Source: Catellatospora sp. IY07-71 (lineage in GTDB: Bacteria > Actinomycetota > Actinomycetes > Mycobacteriales > Micromonosporaceae). Taken from it: a stretch of DNA of 64,000 bases. Where the stretch lies: NCBI RefSeq assembly GCF_018326265.1, contig NZ_AP023360.1, forward strand, positions 1,293,501-1,357,500. The letters run 5' to 3'. Each line of letters starts with the position of its first letter. Within the stretch, counting starts at the first letter, position 1. A program made the position numbers and the translations under genes. The notes below the pieces were generated by a model that saw nothing but the letters and a program-made list of their open reading frames with translations, was not told the DNA's origin and made no database searches. Positions 40,058-48,640 of the stretch are shown here, piece after piece.

Positions 40058-43000
40058 TCAGCCGAGATACCACACCGTGTAGCCGGTGAGGGTGCCGCCC
40101 GCGGTGTCCTTGACGCCGTCGAGCACGAGGCGGAAGCCCGTGATGTCCGGCAGGACCGGAGCGGCGCCCGGGCGCGTGCCCGGCCGGTCCGCCTCACGCC
40201 AGAGCGTGACGGTGATGGTGCCGGTCGCCGCGTCGTAGCTGACCGGCAGCTCGACGGGACGGCCGGTGCGGCCGCTGACCAGCCGTACCGTCTGGCTGTT
40301 GACCGTCGCCGGGTCCAGCGGGCGCCGCATCGTCACGGTGAGCTTGGGCGTGCGCCCGAGCTTGCCGTACGGCTTGATGCTGGTGTTCCAGACCCACTCC
40401 CCGACGCCGCGCGGCGCCGCGCCGTTGACGTTGTAGCCGATCCAGATGCCGTTGTTGTAGTTGGCGGCGGTGGCGACGTCCGGGTAGCCGTCGCCGTTCA
40501 GGTCCCCGATCGAGATCGCGTTCTGGTGGGAGTGCTGCGCCACGTCTCCGCCGCCGGCCCGAGCCGCCTCCAGCGTGCCGTCGGCGCGCTGGCGGTACAT
40601 GGACACCATGCCCCAGCCGCCGTGCGCCACGAACAGGTCGAGGCGCCCGTCCTTGTCCCAGTCGCCCGACTCGACGCCGTCCGGGCTGGTGTACGCGAAC
40701 AGGTTCTGCGACGCCGACATGGTGCCGTCGGCCTGCTGCCGGAAGACGATCAGAAGCGTCTCGCCCGAGTCGATGGTGGCGGCGATGTCGGCCCGGCCGT
40801 CACCGCTGATGTCGGCGACCTCGACGGCGAACGGGGTGGATCCCCCACCGTAGGTGTACTTCGTCGTGGTCCAGCCTTCGGCGCCGGCCAGGTGCACCGC
40901 CACGCCGCCGGTGGCGGACGTCGCGACGTCGAGGCGGCCGTCGGAGTTCAGGTCGCCGACCTCCACCTCACGCGTCATCGTGTCCGCGGCGATCGCCGAC
41001 TTGGTGAACGTGCCGCCCGCCGACGTGAGCTGGAAGACGCCCCCGGCGGAGTAGACCAGGTCGGCGTCGCCGTCCGCGTCCATGTCCGCCGCGGCGATGA
41101 ACCGGGCGCCGTCGGTCTCGGGCACGAGCGCGCCCGCGGCCAGGGTGCCGTCCGCCTGCTGGAGGAAGACCTCCACGCCGACCCCGGCGCCGAGCGCGAC
41201 GTCGTTGCGCCCGTCGCCGTTGAAGTCGCCGATGGCGATCGGGGTGTCGTTGGAGTACGGGATGTGCGTGTCGTACTTCCCGCTGGGCGACAGCGTGCCG
41301 TCGGCGTTCTGGGCGAACACGAACAGCTTGTAGTCGTTCTCGGGGTCGAAGTAGTACGACGTGGTGAGCAGGGCGTCCGGCCGGCCGTCACCGGTGACGT
41401 CGCCGATCGCGGTCGCCTCCGGGAACGTGTTGCCGGTGTCGAAGTAGACACCGTTGTTGAACGGCGGGAAGTCCCGGTATTCCGGCGTGGCCGTCGTCGC
41501 CCGCAGCTCGTAGAAGCCGGTGCCCGGCGCGCCGTTGTAGTTGCGGACCTTGACGTAGTACGTGCCGCGGCGCAGCGGCTGGGTGATGATCTCCGTCTGG
41601 TAGGTGTTCTCGGTGCTGTCCACCTCCTGGATCAGGCGGAGGTCGGCGTCGTAGAGCGCGAGCACACCGTCGAAGTTCTGCGCCTGGTTGCCGTTGTAGG
41701 GCGGCGGCGTGAGGGTGAACGTGACGCGGTAGTCGGCCGGCACGGCGTACTTGTACCAGTCGACGTCGCCCTCGATCCCGGTCGTGGCGGCCAGGGCGGT
41801 CGAGGGGATCACCTCGGCCTGCGCCGGCATGTCGTTGCCGTCGGCCCCCTGCATCGAGAAGTCGGAGGTGGCGGCCCCACCCAGGGCGCGGTACGCGTCG
41901 ACCACACCGGAGCCGTAGTACGGGTCGATGCCGCGGGGTCCGGCGTCGCGCGAGGTCGACTTCAGCTTCTCGATGACCTGGGCCACGGTGAGCGTCGGGT
42001 ACTTCGCGCGCACCAGTGCCGCGATACCGGCGACCAGCGGCGACGAGTACGACGTGCCCGCGCCGATGCCGTAGGTGAACGACGGGCCGTACTCGGTGGT
42101 CCGCGAGTGGGTGGAGATGATGTCGAAGCCGGGTGCGGCGATGTCGACGTGGTCGCCCCACGAGCTGAAGTCGGTCAGCCGGCCCGCGTGGTCGGTCGCG
42201 CCGACGGTGAGCACCTCGGGGTACATGGCCGGGTAGTGCGGGCCGTTGCCGCCGGTGTTGCCGGCGGCGGCGACCACGAGCACGCCCTTGCCCACGGCGT
42301 ACTTGATGGCGTCGTGCAGCACCGGGGTCTGCCCACTGCCACCCAGCGACATGTTGACGATCTTCGCGCCGTGGTCGACGGCCCAGATCACGCCCTCGGC
42401 GATGTCGGAGTCGTAGGCGTACTGGCCGGTGAACACCATGATCGGCATGATCCGGCCGTTGTACGCCGCACCCGCCACACCCCACGAGTTGTTCGTGTTG
42501 GCGGCGGCGATGCCCGCCACCATCGTGCCGTGGCCGCGCGAGTCGGTGACGTTGCTGTTGTTGGCGACCGCGTTGTAACCGGCGACGGTCCGCCCGACGA
42601 GGTCCGGGTGGCCGGTGTCCACGCCGGTGTCCACGATCGCGATGACCACGCCCGTGGCCGAGGACTGCACGTCCCAGGCCTGCGGCAGCCGGATCGTGGA
42701 CATGTAGGTCTTCTGGTAGACCGAGTAGTAGTAGTCGTTGGGCACCTTCGACTCGGTGCGCCGGTAGTCCAGCGACACCGCGGCGACCGTGGCGTCACCG
42801 CGCAGTGCCGCCGCCGCCTTCAGGGCCGGGCCGGTGGTCGTGATCTTCACGTAGCCGGCGGTGGACGCGTCGGTGGAGAGCTTGCCGCCGATCCGCCCGG
42901 CCACCCGGCCACGTGCGGAGGCGGACGTGCCCGCCTTGAACTTGACCAGGACGGTGTGCGGCGCGTACTCCGCTTCGGCAGCCTTGCCCTTGACCGGCGG

Positions 43001-43216
43001 AGCGGTCAGGCGGCGGACGCCGTCGCGGGTGGCGGCAGTGGTGGTGGTGGTGGGTTCACCCGGGCGGGCGGTGCCCGCCGCGACGGCCTGTGCGGCTGTC
43101 GGCTCGGTGCGGCGGCTGTCGGCTTCGGCGGACGGCTGCGGGCTGGCGCTGGACGGCGCCGCCGCGAGCAGAATCGCAAGACCGAGGACAGCCGTCATCG
43201 TTCGACGGACGTTCAA
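40058..43216 (-). CDS. Secreted S8 subtilisin with VCBS propeller (2)
   Basis: 1052 aa from TTG, with the same GGGGAGG-spacer-TTG start as the first copy. The domain order is the same: signal peptide, propeptide, subtilisin domain (IAIVDTGVDTGHPDL, SRGHGTMVAGIA, GTSYSSPLVAGI), PPC-like region, seven calcium-loop repeats (first DVTGDGRPD, last DLNGDGYPD) and an Ig-like end. The leader differs from the first copy by one base in the C-run before the TTG, which puts the upstream bases in another frame and shows they are not coding. An intact triad suggests an active extracellular protease. Confidence 0.93.
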   Translation of the reverse strand: MNVRRTMTAVLGLAILLAAAPSSASPQPSAEADSRRTEPTAAQAVAAGTARPGEPTTTTTAATRDGVRRLTAPPVKGKAAEAEYAPHTVLVKFKAGTSASARGRVAGRIGGKLSTDASTAGYVKITTTGPALKAAAALRGDATVAAVSLDYRRTESKVPNDYYYSVYQKTYMSTIRLPQAWDVQSSATGVVIAIVDTGVDTGHPDLVGRTVAGYNAVANNSNVTDSRGHGTMVAGIAAANTNNSWGVAGAAYNGRIMPIMVFTGQYAYDSDIAEGVIWAVDHGAKIVNMSLGGSGQTPVLHDAIKYAVGKGVLVVAAAGNTGGNGPHYPAMYPEVLTVGATDHAGRLTDFSSWGDHVDIAAPGFDIISTHSRTTEYGPSFTYGIGAGTSYSSPLVAGIAALVRAKYPTLTVAQVIEKLKSTSRDAGPRGIDPYYGSGVVDAYRALGGAATSDFSMQGADGNDMPAQAEVIPSTALAATTGIEGDVDWYKYAVPADYRVTFTLTPPPYNGNQAQNFDGVLALYDADLRLIQEVDSTENTYQTEIITQPLRRGTYYVKVRNYNGAPGTGFYELRATTATPEYRDFPPFNNGVYFDTGNTFPEATAIGDVTGDGRPDALLTTSYYFDPENDYKLFVFAQNADGTLSPSGKYDTHIPYSNDTPIAIGDFNGDGRNDVALGAGVGVEVFLQQADGTLAAGALVPETDGARFIAAADMDADGDADLVYSAGGVFQLTSAGGTFTKSAIAADTMTREVEVGDLNSDGRLDVATSATGGVAVHLAGAEGWTTTKYTYGGGSTPFAVEVADISGDGRADIAATIDSGETLLIVFRQQADGTMSASQNLFAYTSPDGVESGDWDKDGRLDLFVAHGGWGMVSMYRQRADGTLEAARAGGGDVAQHSHQNAISIGDLNGDGYPDVATAANYNNGIWIGYNVNGAAPRGVGEWVWNTSIKPYGKLGRTPKLTVTMRRPLDPATVNSQTVRLVSGRTGRPVELPVSYDAATGTITVTLWREADRPGTRPGAAPVLPDITGFRLVLDGVKDTAGGTLTGYTVWYLG

Positions 43217-43418
43217 AGGGTCCTCCCCGTGAGGTGCGCAAGATCGCGCGGGCGCATCGTCCCAGGTATGGCAAGGCCGGGACAACCGGCCGGGTGGCCC
43301 GTTCACTGATCAGCCGGTCAGCCGACCACTCTTGCCGCGTAGGGTTGTCGATGTGGCCTGAGTCCGGCGCGATCGGCGACGCTCCGAACAGCACGGTTCC
43401 CGAGCAAAAGGCCTGCCC
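43217..43418. promoter_or_regulatory. Promoter/leader of second S8 gene
   Basis: 43217-43330 is the duplicated leader (see 37100-37210), with homology ending near 43330. The remaining ~90 bases to the next gene show nothing recognisable. Confidence 0.5.
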
Positions 43419-43742
43419 TCAGTCGAGGACGCAGTGCCAGGTGCCGGTCACCCCGGGCGGGTTGAGCCCGGCCGAGGCACCGACGGCGAAGGACGCGGCC
43501 AGCGCCACCGCGCCGAGCAGCACCCCCACCGCGAACGACCTGGTCCGGCTGGTACGCAACGTGGTCAGCGCGGCCGTGAACACCACGAACCACGGGAAGC
43601 CGCCGAAGATCCCGGCGTACAGGTACCAGTCCTCCACGCAGCGTCCGCCCTGATCACCGCTGGGCAGGACGAGCAGCATGGCCATCGGCGACGCGCCCAC
43701 GACGGCGCCACACAGCCCCTTGAACCAGGTCAGCCCCCGCAT
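43419..43742 (-). CDS. Small membrane protein, 107 aa
   Basis: 107 aa with three hydrophobic helices (GLCGAVVGASPMAMLLVL, LYAGIFGGFPWFVVFTAAL, FAVGVLLGAVALAASFAV) and two Cys, one between helices 1 and 2 and one at the C-terminal end (TWHCVLD). The Cys may form a disulfide on the outer face. No family is recognised; such proteins are common next to envelope genes in these bacteria. Confidence 0.65.
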   Translation of the reverse strand: MRGLTWFKGLCGAVVGASPMAMLLVLPSGDQGGRCVEDWYLYAGIFGGFPWFVVFTAALTTLRTSRTRSFAVGVLLGAVALAASFAVGASAGLNPPGVTGTWHCVLD

Positions 43743-43787
43743 CGACCGAGGCTACCGCCGCCGGACCGGCCGGTGGGGGCGCGCGGA

Positions 43788-44684
43788 TCAGGCGCCGAGC
43801 ACCTCGGACAGCGGTGCCGGGCGCAGGCCGCGCTCGGCGAGTCCCTTCAGGATGTGCGGCAGCGCCTCGTCGGTGAACCGGGCGTTCGCCTCGGTGACGT
43901 GCAGGATGACGACCGAGCCGGGTTTGACCTTGCTGAGCACGGCCTTGACGATCGGCCGCCAGTCGGTGGCGAACGGGTCACCGCTGACCACGTCGCCGTC
44001 GACCACGGTCAGGCCGAGCGGGGACAGGGCGCGCAGGGCGGCGCGATCGTGGCACAGCCCCGGGAAGCGGAAGTAGCGGGTCTGGCGTCCGCCGTACCCC
44101 TCGATGATCCGGAAGGTCTTGGCCACGTCCTCGGTCATGCCGGCCGCGGGGATGCGCGGCAGGTTGTAGCAGCTCGAGGTGAAGGCCTGGTGGCCGAAGG
44201 TGTGGTTGGCCAGCTCGAACCGCTGGTTGCCGGCGATCCGCCGGGTGAGTTCGGGATAACGCTGCACCCACTTGCCGGTGAGGAAGAAGGTCGCCGGGAC
44301 CTTCCCCCGCTCCAGCATCTCGATGATGCGCACGTTGGCGTACGACTCGACCGTGCCGCTGCGGAGCCGGGCGAGCATGTCGTCGGTCATGTCGGCGTCG
44401 AAGGTGAGCGCGACCAGGTCGCCGGTGCGCGGCCCGTGGTTCACCACCGGCGGCAGCAGCCCCGCCTTGGTCTGGCCGGGCGGCCTGGGCCTGCCCGTCG
44501 GCGTCGCGACGGCACTCGGCGACGGTCCGGTGGAAGCGCTTGGCGAGGCCGCGGCTGCGGCCGCAGTCGCGGTGGCCGGGCCGCCGACGAACGCGGGCAC
44601 GTCCGGCTCCGCGCCGCACGCCGTGACGGCGAGCAGCACGGCAGCGGCGGTGAGCAGCGCGGGAACGGCCTTGGGCAGACGCAC
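43788..44684 (-). CDS. Polysaccharide deacetylase lipoprotein
   Basis: 298 aa from GTG. A lipoprotein signal (ALLTAAAVLLAVTACG) ends in a lipobox with Cys. The NodB-like domain has LTFDADMTDD near residue 110, with the metal-binding Asp pair, ANHTFGHQAF (H-x3-H) near 165 and RFPGLCHD near 205. It probably removes acetyl groups from cell-wall glycan or exopolysaccharide on the outer face of the membrane. The longer start at 44729 would place a polar segment before the signal and is not used. Confidence 0.88.
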   Translation of the reverse strand: MRLPKAVPALLTAAAVLLAVTACGAEPDVPAFVGGPATATAAAAAASPSASTGPSPSAVATPTGRPRPPGQTKAGLLPPVVNHGPRTGDLVALTFDADMTDDMLARLRSGTVESYANVRIIEMLERGKVPATFFLTGKWVQRYPELTRRIAGNQRFELANHTFGHQAFTSSCYNLPRIPAAGMTEDVAKTFRIIEGYGGRQTRYFRFPGLCHDRAALRALSPLGLTVVDGDVVSGDPFATDWRPIVKAVLSKVKPGSVVILHVTEANARFTDEALPHILKGLAERGLRPAPLSEVLGA

Positions 44685-44739
44685 CCGCTGATGATGCCAG
44701 CCGGACCGGCTTCCCGCGTCCCCCGCCATGAAGGAGCGG

Positions 44740-45177
44740 TCAGCGCATGAGTTTGGCGGCGATGGCCCGGCCCTGGTCGGTCCAGGGGGTGGGGCGGCCG
44801 GTGCGATCCATCTTGATCATGACGCGGCGGCCGTCGGCGAAGACGGTCGCGCCGTCCTCGGACAGGAAGCGGAAGCCGTAGACGGCACTGGAGCCACCCA
44901 TGCTGTCCAGCCAGAACTGCACCTGGATCGGGCCCGTGCCGCGCACCGGCGCGTGATACGTGATCGCGAACTCGCGAACCGCGGCGATCATGTCGGGGCT
45001 GCTCGGCGCCCCGTCGTGGAAGTGGTAGCCGTGCTCGGCCCAGAACTCCGACATGGCCCGCTCCAGGATCAGCGCGTACCGGGCGTTGTGCATGATGCCG
45101 ACGATGTCCAGGTCGTCGAGGTGGACGAGGGCCGGCCGCGTCGTGCCGACGGTGCTGTCCAGGGTCGCGGTGCTCAT
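44740..45177 (-). CDS. Acyl-CoA thioesterase, 4HBT family
   Basis: 145 aa, hot-dog fold. The catalytic region DDLDIVGIMHNARYALILERA near residue 25 carries the DxxGxxHNxxY pattern of YbgC/FadM-like thioesterases. The second part (YHAPVRGTGPIQVQFWLDSM) forms the central strands. It follows a TetR regulator by 10 bases on the same strand, so that regulator may control it. Confidence 0.88.
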   Translation of the reverse strand: MSTATLDSTVGTTRPALVHLDDLDIVGIMHNARYALILERAMSEFWAEHGYHFHDGAPSSPDMIAAVREFAITYHAPVRGTGPIQVQFWLDSMGGSSAVYGFRFLSEDGATVFADGRRVMIKMDRTGRPTPWTDQGRAIAAKLMR

Positions 45178-45187
45178 CTCGGGCCTT

Positions 45188-45817
45188 TCATTCGTGCGGC
45201 AACAGGCCGGGGTCGGTGGCGAGGCCGCGCAGCCGGGCCAGCACGGCCTGGCGCGCGTCGTCGGCGCTGCGCGCCAGCAGGCTCGAATGCAGCAGCGCGG
45301 CGACGCCCGCGGCGTCGATCTCGAACGCCAGTCGCCGCGGCATCACGTCGGCGGGCAGCTCGCCCAGCTCGACGGCCTCGGTGACCAGCCGCTCCAGCAG
45401 CGTGATCCACTCGCCGAGCACGACGGCGAGCCGGTCCGGCACCGCACCGGCGCGGCCGGTGGACTCGAACTCGGCGCTGGCGAAGAAGCAGCCGCCGGGC
45501 AGCACCCGGTCGGCGTAGAAGGCCAGGCGCGACTCGTGCAGCGCGAACAGGCGGCGGATGCCGCGGGGGTGCTCCAGGGCGGGCCCCACCACGCGGCGGG
45601 CCCACTGCTCGCGGGCGTGCTCGATGGCGGCGAGCTGCAGCTCCTCTTTGGAGGACCAGTGCGCGAACAGCCCGGACTTGCTCACGTGCAGGCGGTCGGC
45701 GAGCTGGCCCAGCGACAGACCGTCCAGCCCGGCCCGGCTGGCCAGCGCCACGGCCTCGTCGAGCACGGCGGCGCGCGTGCGCTCGCCGCGCGCCAGCCGC
45801 CCGTCGGTCCCGGTCAT
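45188..45817 (-). CDS. TetR/AcrR family regulator
   Basis: 209 aa. The N-terminal HTH (GLDGLSLGQLADRLHVSKSGLFAHWSSKEEL, residues ~35-65) is typical; the C-terminal ligand domain is not assignable. It starts 19 bases from a palindrome (45836-45851) that is probably its own operator. Coupled to the thioesterase gene, so the ligand may be an acyl-CoA; that is inference. Confidence 0.9.
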   Translation of the reverse strand: MTGTDGRLARGERTRAAVLDEAVALASRAGLDGLSLGQLADRLHVSKSGLFAHWSSKEELQLAAIEHAREQWARRVVGPALEHPRGIRRLFALHESRLAFYADRVLPGGCFFASAEFESTGRAGAVPDRLAVVLGEWITLLERLVTEAVELGELPADVMPRRLAFEIDAAGVAALLHSSLLARSADDARQAVLARLRGLATDPGLLPHE

Positions 45818-45835
45818 AGCCGTACTCTACAAATA

Positions 45836-45851
45836 ACGACCGACCGGTCGT
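45836..45851. promoter_or_regulatory. TetR-type operator palindrome
   Basis: ACGACCGACCGGTCGT lies 19 bases upstream of the TetR ATG, with a CGACCGGTCG core. The place and form fit autorepression. Confidence 0.6.
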
Positions 45852-45869
45852 AAATCTTTGTGAGCGGGT

Positions 45870-46769
45870 TCACCCGACCACGAGGTTGAGCCGGCGGCTG
45901 CCCGCCGCGACGCTGACCCGCTGGCCCCAGGCCAGCACGAGGTGGTCGGTCTCCACCCCGTCGGCGAACACCACCAGCCGCTCGCTCTCGCTGGTCAGCG
46001 TAATCCGCTCTCCGGCGCGCACCCGGCCCGCGGTCAGCCGCGCCCCCGTCGCGGGCGAGGGCCAGGCCTCGCGTACGAACCAGCACAGCTCGTCGGCGTC
46101 GGGGCCGGGCAGGACGCCCGTCAGGTCCCGGCTCAGCGCGATGGAGGCGCACCAGCCCGTGGCGCCGGTGCCGGTGCCCACGAGCAGCCCGGAGGAAGAC
46201 TGCCGCTCCTGCTCGCCCTGCGGCGTGGTGAGCACGTAGCGGGCGGACTGGTGCGTCTGGTGCCCGACGTAGATCTCGTTGAGCCCGGCGAGCTGCTGCC
46301 CGTCGTCGAGGGTGGCCACGGCCATCGCCCGCTGCTGCGTCGCCGCCCGGCCGGCGAGCACCGCGGGCAGCAGCCCGCCCAGCGCGCGGGCGTCGAAGCG
46401 GGCCAGCACGCCGGGGTTGCGGCCCGGCTCCGGGTTCACGCCGACCACCGGCTGCCCGGCCAGGTACTTGGCCACGTTCGCGACCAGGCCGTCCTGGCCG
46501 ACGGTCACCACGATGTCCTCCGGCGCGAACAGGAAGCGGGACAGGTCGTCGCGGTGCACCCGCCCGCGCCGCCAGTCCGCCGGCAGGGCGGCGCCGACCG
46601 TGGCCAGCGCCGCCTCCTGCGCGGCGTGCCGCTCCTCCACCTCGGTGATCTCCCTCCCCCGTTCCTTCAGGAAGTACGCCGCGGCGGCGCGGGTGCCGTG
46701 GCGGCCCAGCAGCTCGTCGAGCTCACTGCGCCGGGACACCACGACCACCCGGGGTGCGAGCGTCGCCAT
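45870..46769 (-). CDS. NAD kinase-like protein, altered GGDG motif
   Basis: 299 aa. The ATP-NAD kinase fold is suggested by IVVTVGQDGLVANVAKYL near residue 87, where the family GGDGT reads GQDGL. Then GVNPEPGRNPGVL and LNEIYVGHQTHQSARYVL match the later family blocks, and SSGLLVGTGTGATGWCAS the substrate region. The missing second Gly may alter activity. It follows the SPFH gene on the same strand, with an NrtR-like Nudix gene divergent beyond, so a role in NAD or nucleotide metabolism is plausible. ATG 46769 has GAGGAG upstream. Confidence 0.78.
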   Translation of the reverse strand: MATLAPRVVVVSRRSELDELLGRHGTRAAAAYFLKERGREITEVEERHAAQEAALATVGAALPADWRRGRVHRDDLSRFLFAPEDIVVTVGQDGLVANVAKYLAGQPVVGVNPEPGRNPGVLARFDARALGGLLPAVLAGRAATQQRAMAVATLDDGQQLAGLNEIYVGHQTHQSARYVLTTPQGEQERQSSSGLLVGTGTGATGWCASIALSRDLTGVLPGPDADELCWFVREAWPSPATGARLTAGRVRAGERITLTSESERLVVFADGVETDHLVLAWGQRVSVAAGSRRLNLVVG

Positions 46770-46821
46770 CACTCCTCCTCGCCGCGCCCGCCGTCGCGAC
46801 GCGCTCCGGGCCGCCGGCTCA

Positions 46822-47859
46822 TCAGCGGTCCGCGCTGCCCGCGCCGAAGCGCGCCAGCAGGCCGGTGAGCACGTCGGGCGTGACGGTCAGCTGGCCGATC
46901 TCGGGCAGCTGACCGGCCAGCTCGCGCAGCGCCAGGCCCTGCAGCACCTCGGCGGGCAGGTCGCGGTAGGCCGCGAGCTTGGCCGCCTCGGCCTCGCCCT
47001 GCGCGACGCCGAGCGCCCGGACACCGGCCGCCTTGGCCTCGGCCAGCGCGCGCTCCTTCTCCGCCTCGGCCGCGGTGAGCAGCCGGTCGCGCTCGGCCCG
47101 GCCCTGCGCGTCGGCGAGCTGCGCCGCGGCGTCCAGCTCGGCCTTGCGGCGGGCGTTGGCGCCGTGCTGCTCGACGAGCTGCTGCTCGCGGCGGGCCAGC
47201 TCGATCTTGTTCTTCAGCTCGTTCTCCGCGATGCCGCGCTCCTGCTCGACGGCCTGGGCGCGGCGGGCGAAGGTGGCCCGGTCCGCCTCGACCTGCACCG
47301 CCTCGCGGGTCGGCGTCTGCAGCGCGCGCTCCAGCTCGGGCTCCGGCCGGATCGCCACCACGCGGGCGCTGACCACCTGCACACCGAGATCGGACAGGCG
47401 CGCCTCGCTGCCCAGCGCCGCCGAGACCGCCTCGCGCACCGCGGCCACCTCGGTCAGCGCCTCGGCCAGCGGGAGCCGGCTGAGCAGGTCGAGCGCGGGC
47501 TGCTGGGCCAGCTCGGCGAGCAGCGTGGCGATCTGGTCCAGCGGGCGGCCGCGGGCCGTGCCCTGGTAGGGGTCGATCGAGAAGTCGAGGCGGCTGACCG
47601 CGACGGCCGGCTCGGCCACCCGGTAGGTCACCGTGGCCTGCACGGTGACGTCGGTGAAGTCGCTGGTCCGGGCGTGGAACAGCAGCGGCAGCTCGCGGTC
47701 GTCGACCGGCACCTCGCTCAGCACCGCGGTCAGCGGCCGGTACCAGAACGCCAGCCCCACGCCGGAGCGCTTGGCCCGGCCGCGGACGCTGTGGCTCACC
47801 CAGCTGGTGGGGGTGCTGCGCAGGTGCCGCAGGAAGAGGCGCCTGGATACGTCGGCCAT
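46822..47859 (-). CDS. SPFH/band 7 domain protein
   Basis: 345 aa. The SPFH domain covers residues ~25-190 (ATVTYRVAEPAVAVSRLDFS ... VQVVSARVVAIRPEPELERAL). A long alanine/glutamate coiled coil follows (~190-300), with a C-terminal helix. No clear N-terminal membrane helix is seen, so it may be peripheral. SPFH proteins form ring assemblies at the membrane. It pairs with the NAD-kinase-like gene downstream. Confidence 0.9.
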   Translation of the reverse strand: MADVSRRLFLRHLRSTPTSWVSHSVRGRAKRSGVGLAFWYRPLTAVLSEVPVDDRELPLLFHARTSDFTDVTVQATVTYRVAEPAVAVSRLDFSIDPYQGTARGRPLDQIATLLAELAQQPALDLLSRLPLAEALTEVAAVREAVSAALGSEARLSDLGVQVVSARVVAIRPEPELERALQTPTREAVQVEADRATFARRAQAVEQERGIAENELKNKIELARREQQLVEQHGANARRKAELDAAAQLADAQGRAERDRLLTAAEAEKERALAEAKAAGVRALGVAQGEAEAAKLAAYRDLPAEVLQGLALRELAGQLPEIGQLTVTPDVLTGLLARFGAGSADR

Positions 47860-47908
47860 GGTGGATCGTTCTCCTTCGGAAGTCCCCGGGTCCCTTTTTC
47901 GTCACCAT

Positions 47909-47921
47909 GACGATAAGCGTC
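47909..47921. promoter_or_regulatory. GACG-N5-CGTC dyad before Nudix/SPFH genes
   Basis: GACGATAAGCGTC lies in the divergent region between the SPFH gene and the NrtR-like gene, with larger flanking inverted arms TCACCATGACGA / TCGTCAAGGTGGTGA (47902-47946). It is a candidate NrtR-type operator. Confidence 0.45.
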
Positions 47922-47955
47922 GTGCTACATTCTCGTCAAGGTGGTGATAAATCAG

Positions 47956-48633
47956 ATGGCCGACTATCCGGAGTTCTCCGTCGCGACGGATCTGGTGGTG
48001 CTGACCGTCCGCGGCGCCGCGCTGCAGGTGCTGCTGGTCCGCCGCGGCATCGAGCCGTTCCGCGGCGCGTGGGCGCTGCCGGGCGGCTTCGTGCTGGCCG
48101 GCGAGGACCTCGACACGGCGGCCGTGCGCGAGCTGCGCGAGGAGACCGGGCTGACCGCGCCCGGCGGGCATCTGGAGCAGCTCGCGACCTACGGCGAGCC
48201 GGGGCGCGACCCGCGCGGCCGGGTGGTGACAGTGGCCTACCTGGCACTGCTGCCGGACCTGCCCACCCCGGTGGCGGGCAGCGACGCGGCCAGCGCGGAC
48301 TGGGTCACCCTGCCCGCCGGGGAGCTGGCCTTCGACCACGCCCGCATCCTGGCCGACGGGGTGGAGCGGGCGCGGGCGAAGCTGGAATACACCCCGCTGG
48401 CGACGGCGTTCTGCCCGCCCGAGTTCACCATCAGCGAACTGCGCGAGGTGTACGAGACGGTGTGGGGGGCCAGACTCGACCCGCGCAACTTCCACCGCAA
48501 GGTGACCTCGACGCCCGGTTTCGTGGAGCCGGTGGGGCGCAGCGTCGCGGCGGAGCGGGGGCGCCCGGCGCAGCTGTTCCGCCGGGGCCCCGCCCGCCTG
48601 CTCCACCCGCCGATGCTCCGGCCGGCCTCCTGA
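47956..48633 (+). CDS. Nudix protein with NrtR-like winged helix
   Basis: 225 aa from ATG 47956. A Nudix fold is followed by a winged helix. The Nudix box (GGFVLAGEDLDTAAVRELREETG) keeps the G-x5-E...REx2EE pattern, so hydrolase activity may persist. The C-terminal helices (~140-200, FTISELREVYETVWG, FHRKVTSTPGFV) match the HTH of NrtR-like regulators of NAD metabolism. A dyad in the divergent promoter and the neighbouring NAD-kinase-like gene fit that role. GTG at 47941 is an alternative start. Confidence 0.85.
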   Translation: MADYPEFSVATDLVVLTVRGAALQVLLVRRGIEPFRGAWALPGGFVLAGEDLDTAAVRELREETGLTAPGGHLEQLATYGEPGRDPRGRVVTVAYLALLPDLPTPVAGSDAASADWVTLPAGELAFDHARILADGVERARAKLEYTPLATAFCPPEFTISELREVYETVWGARLDPRNFHRKVTSTPGFVEPVGRSVAAERGRPAQLFRRGPARLLHPPMLRPAS

Positions 48634-48640
48634 CGAGGCG

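Noticed and set aside
40526-43309. 927-aa open frame on the + strand opposite the second S8 gene
   Set aside because: GC-rich third-position shadow of the protease gene, low-complexity Arg/Gly/Val content and no domain.
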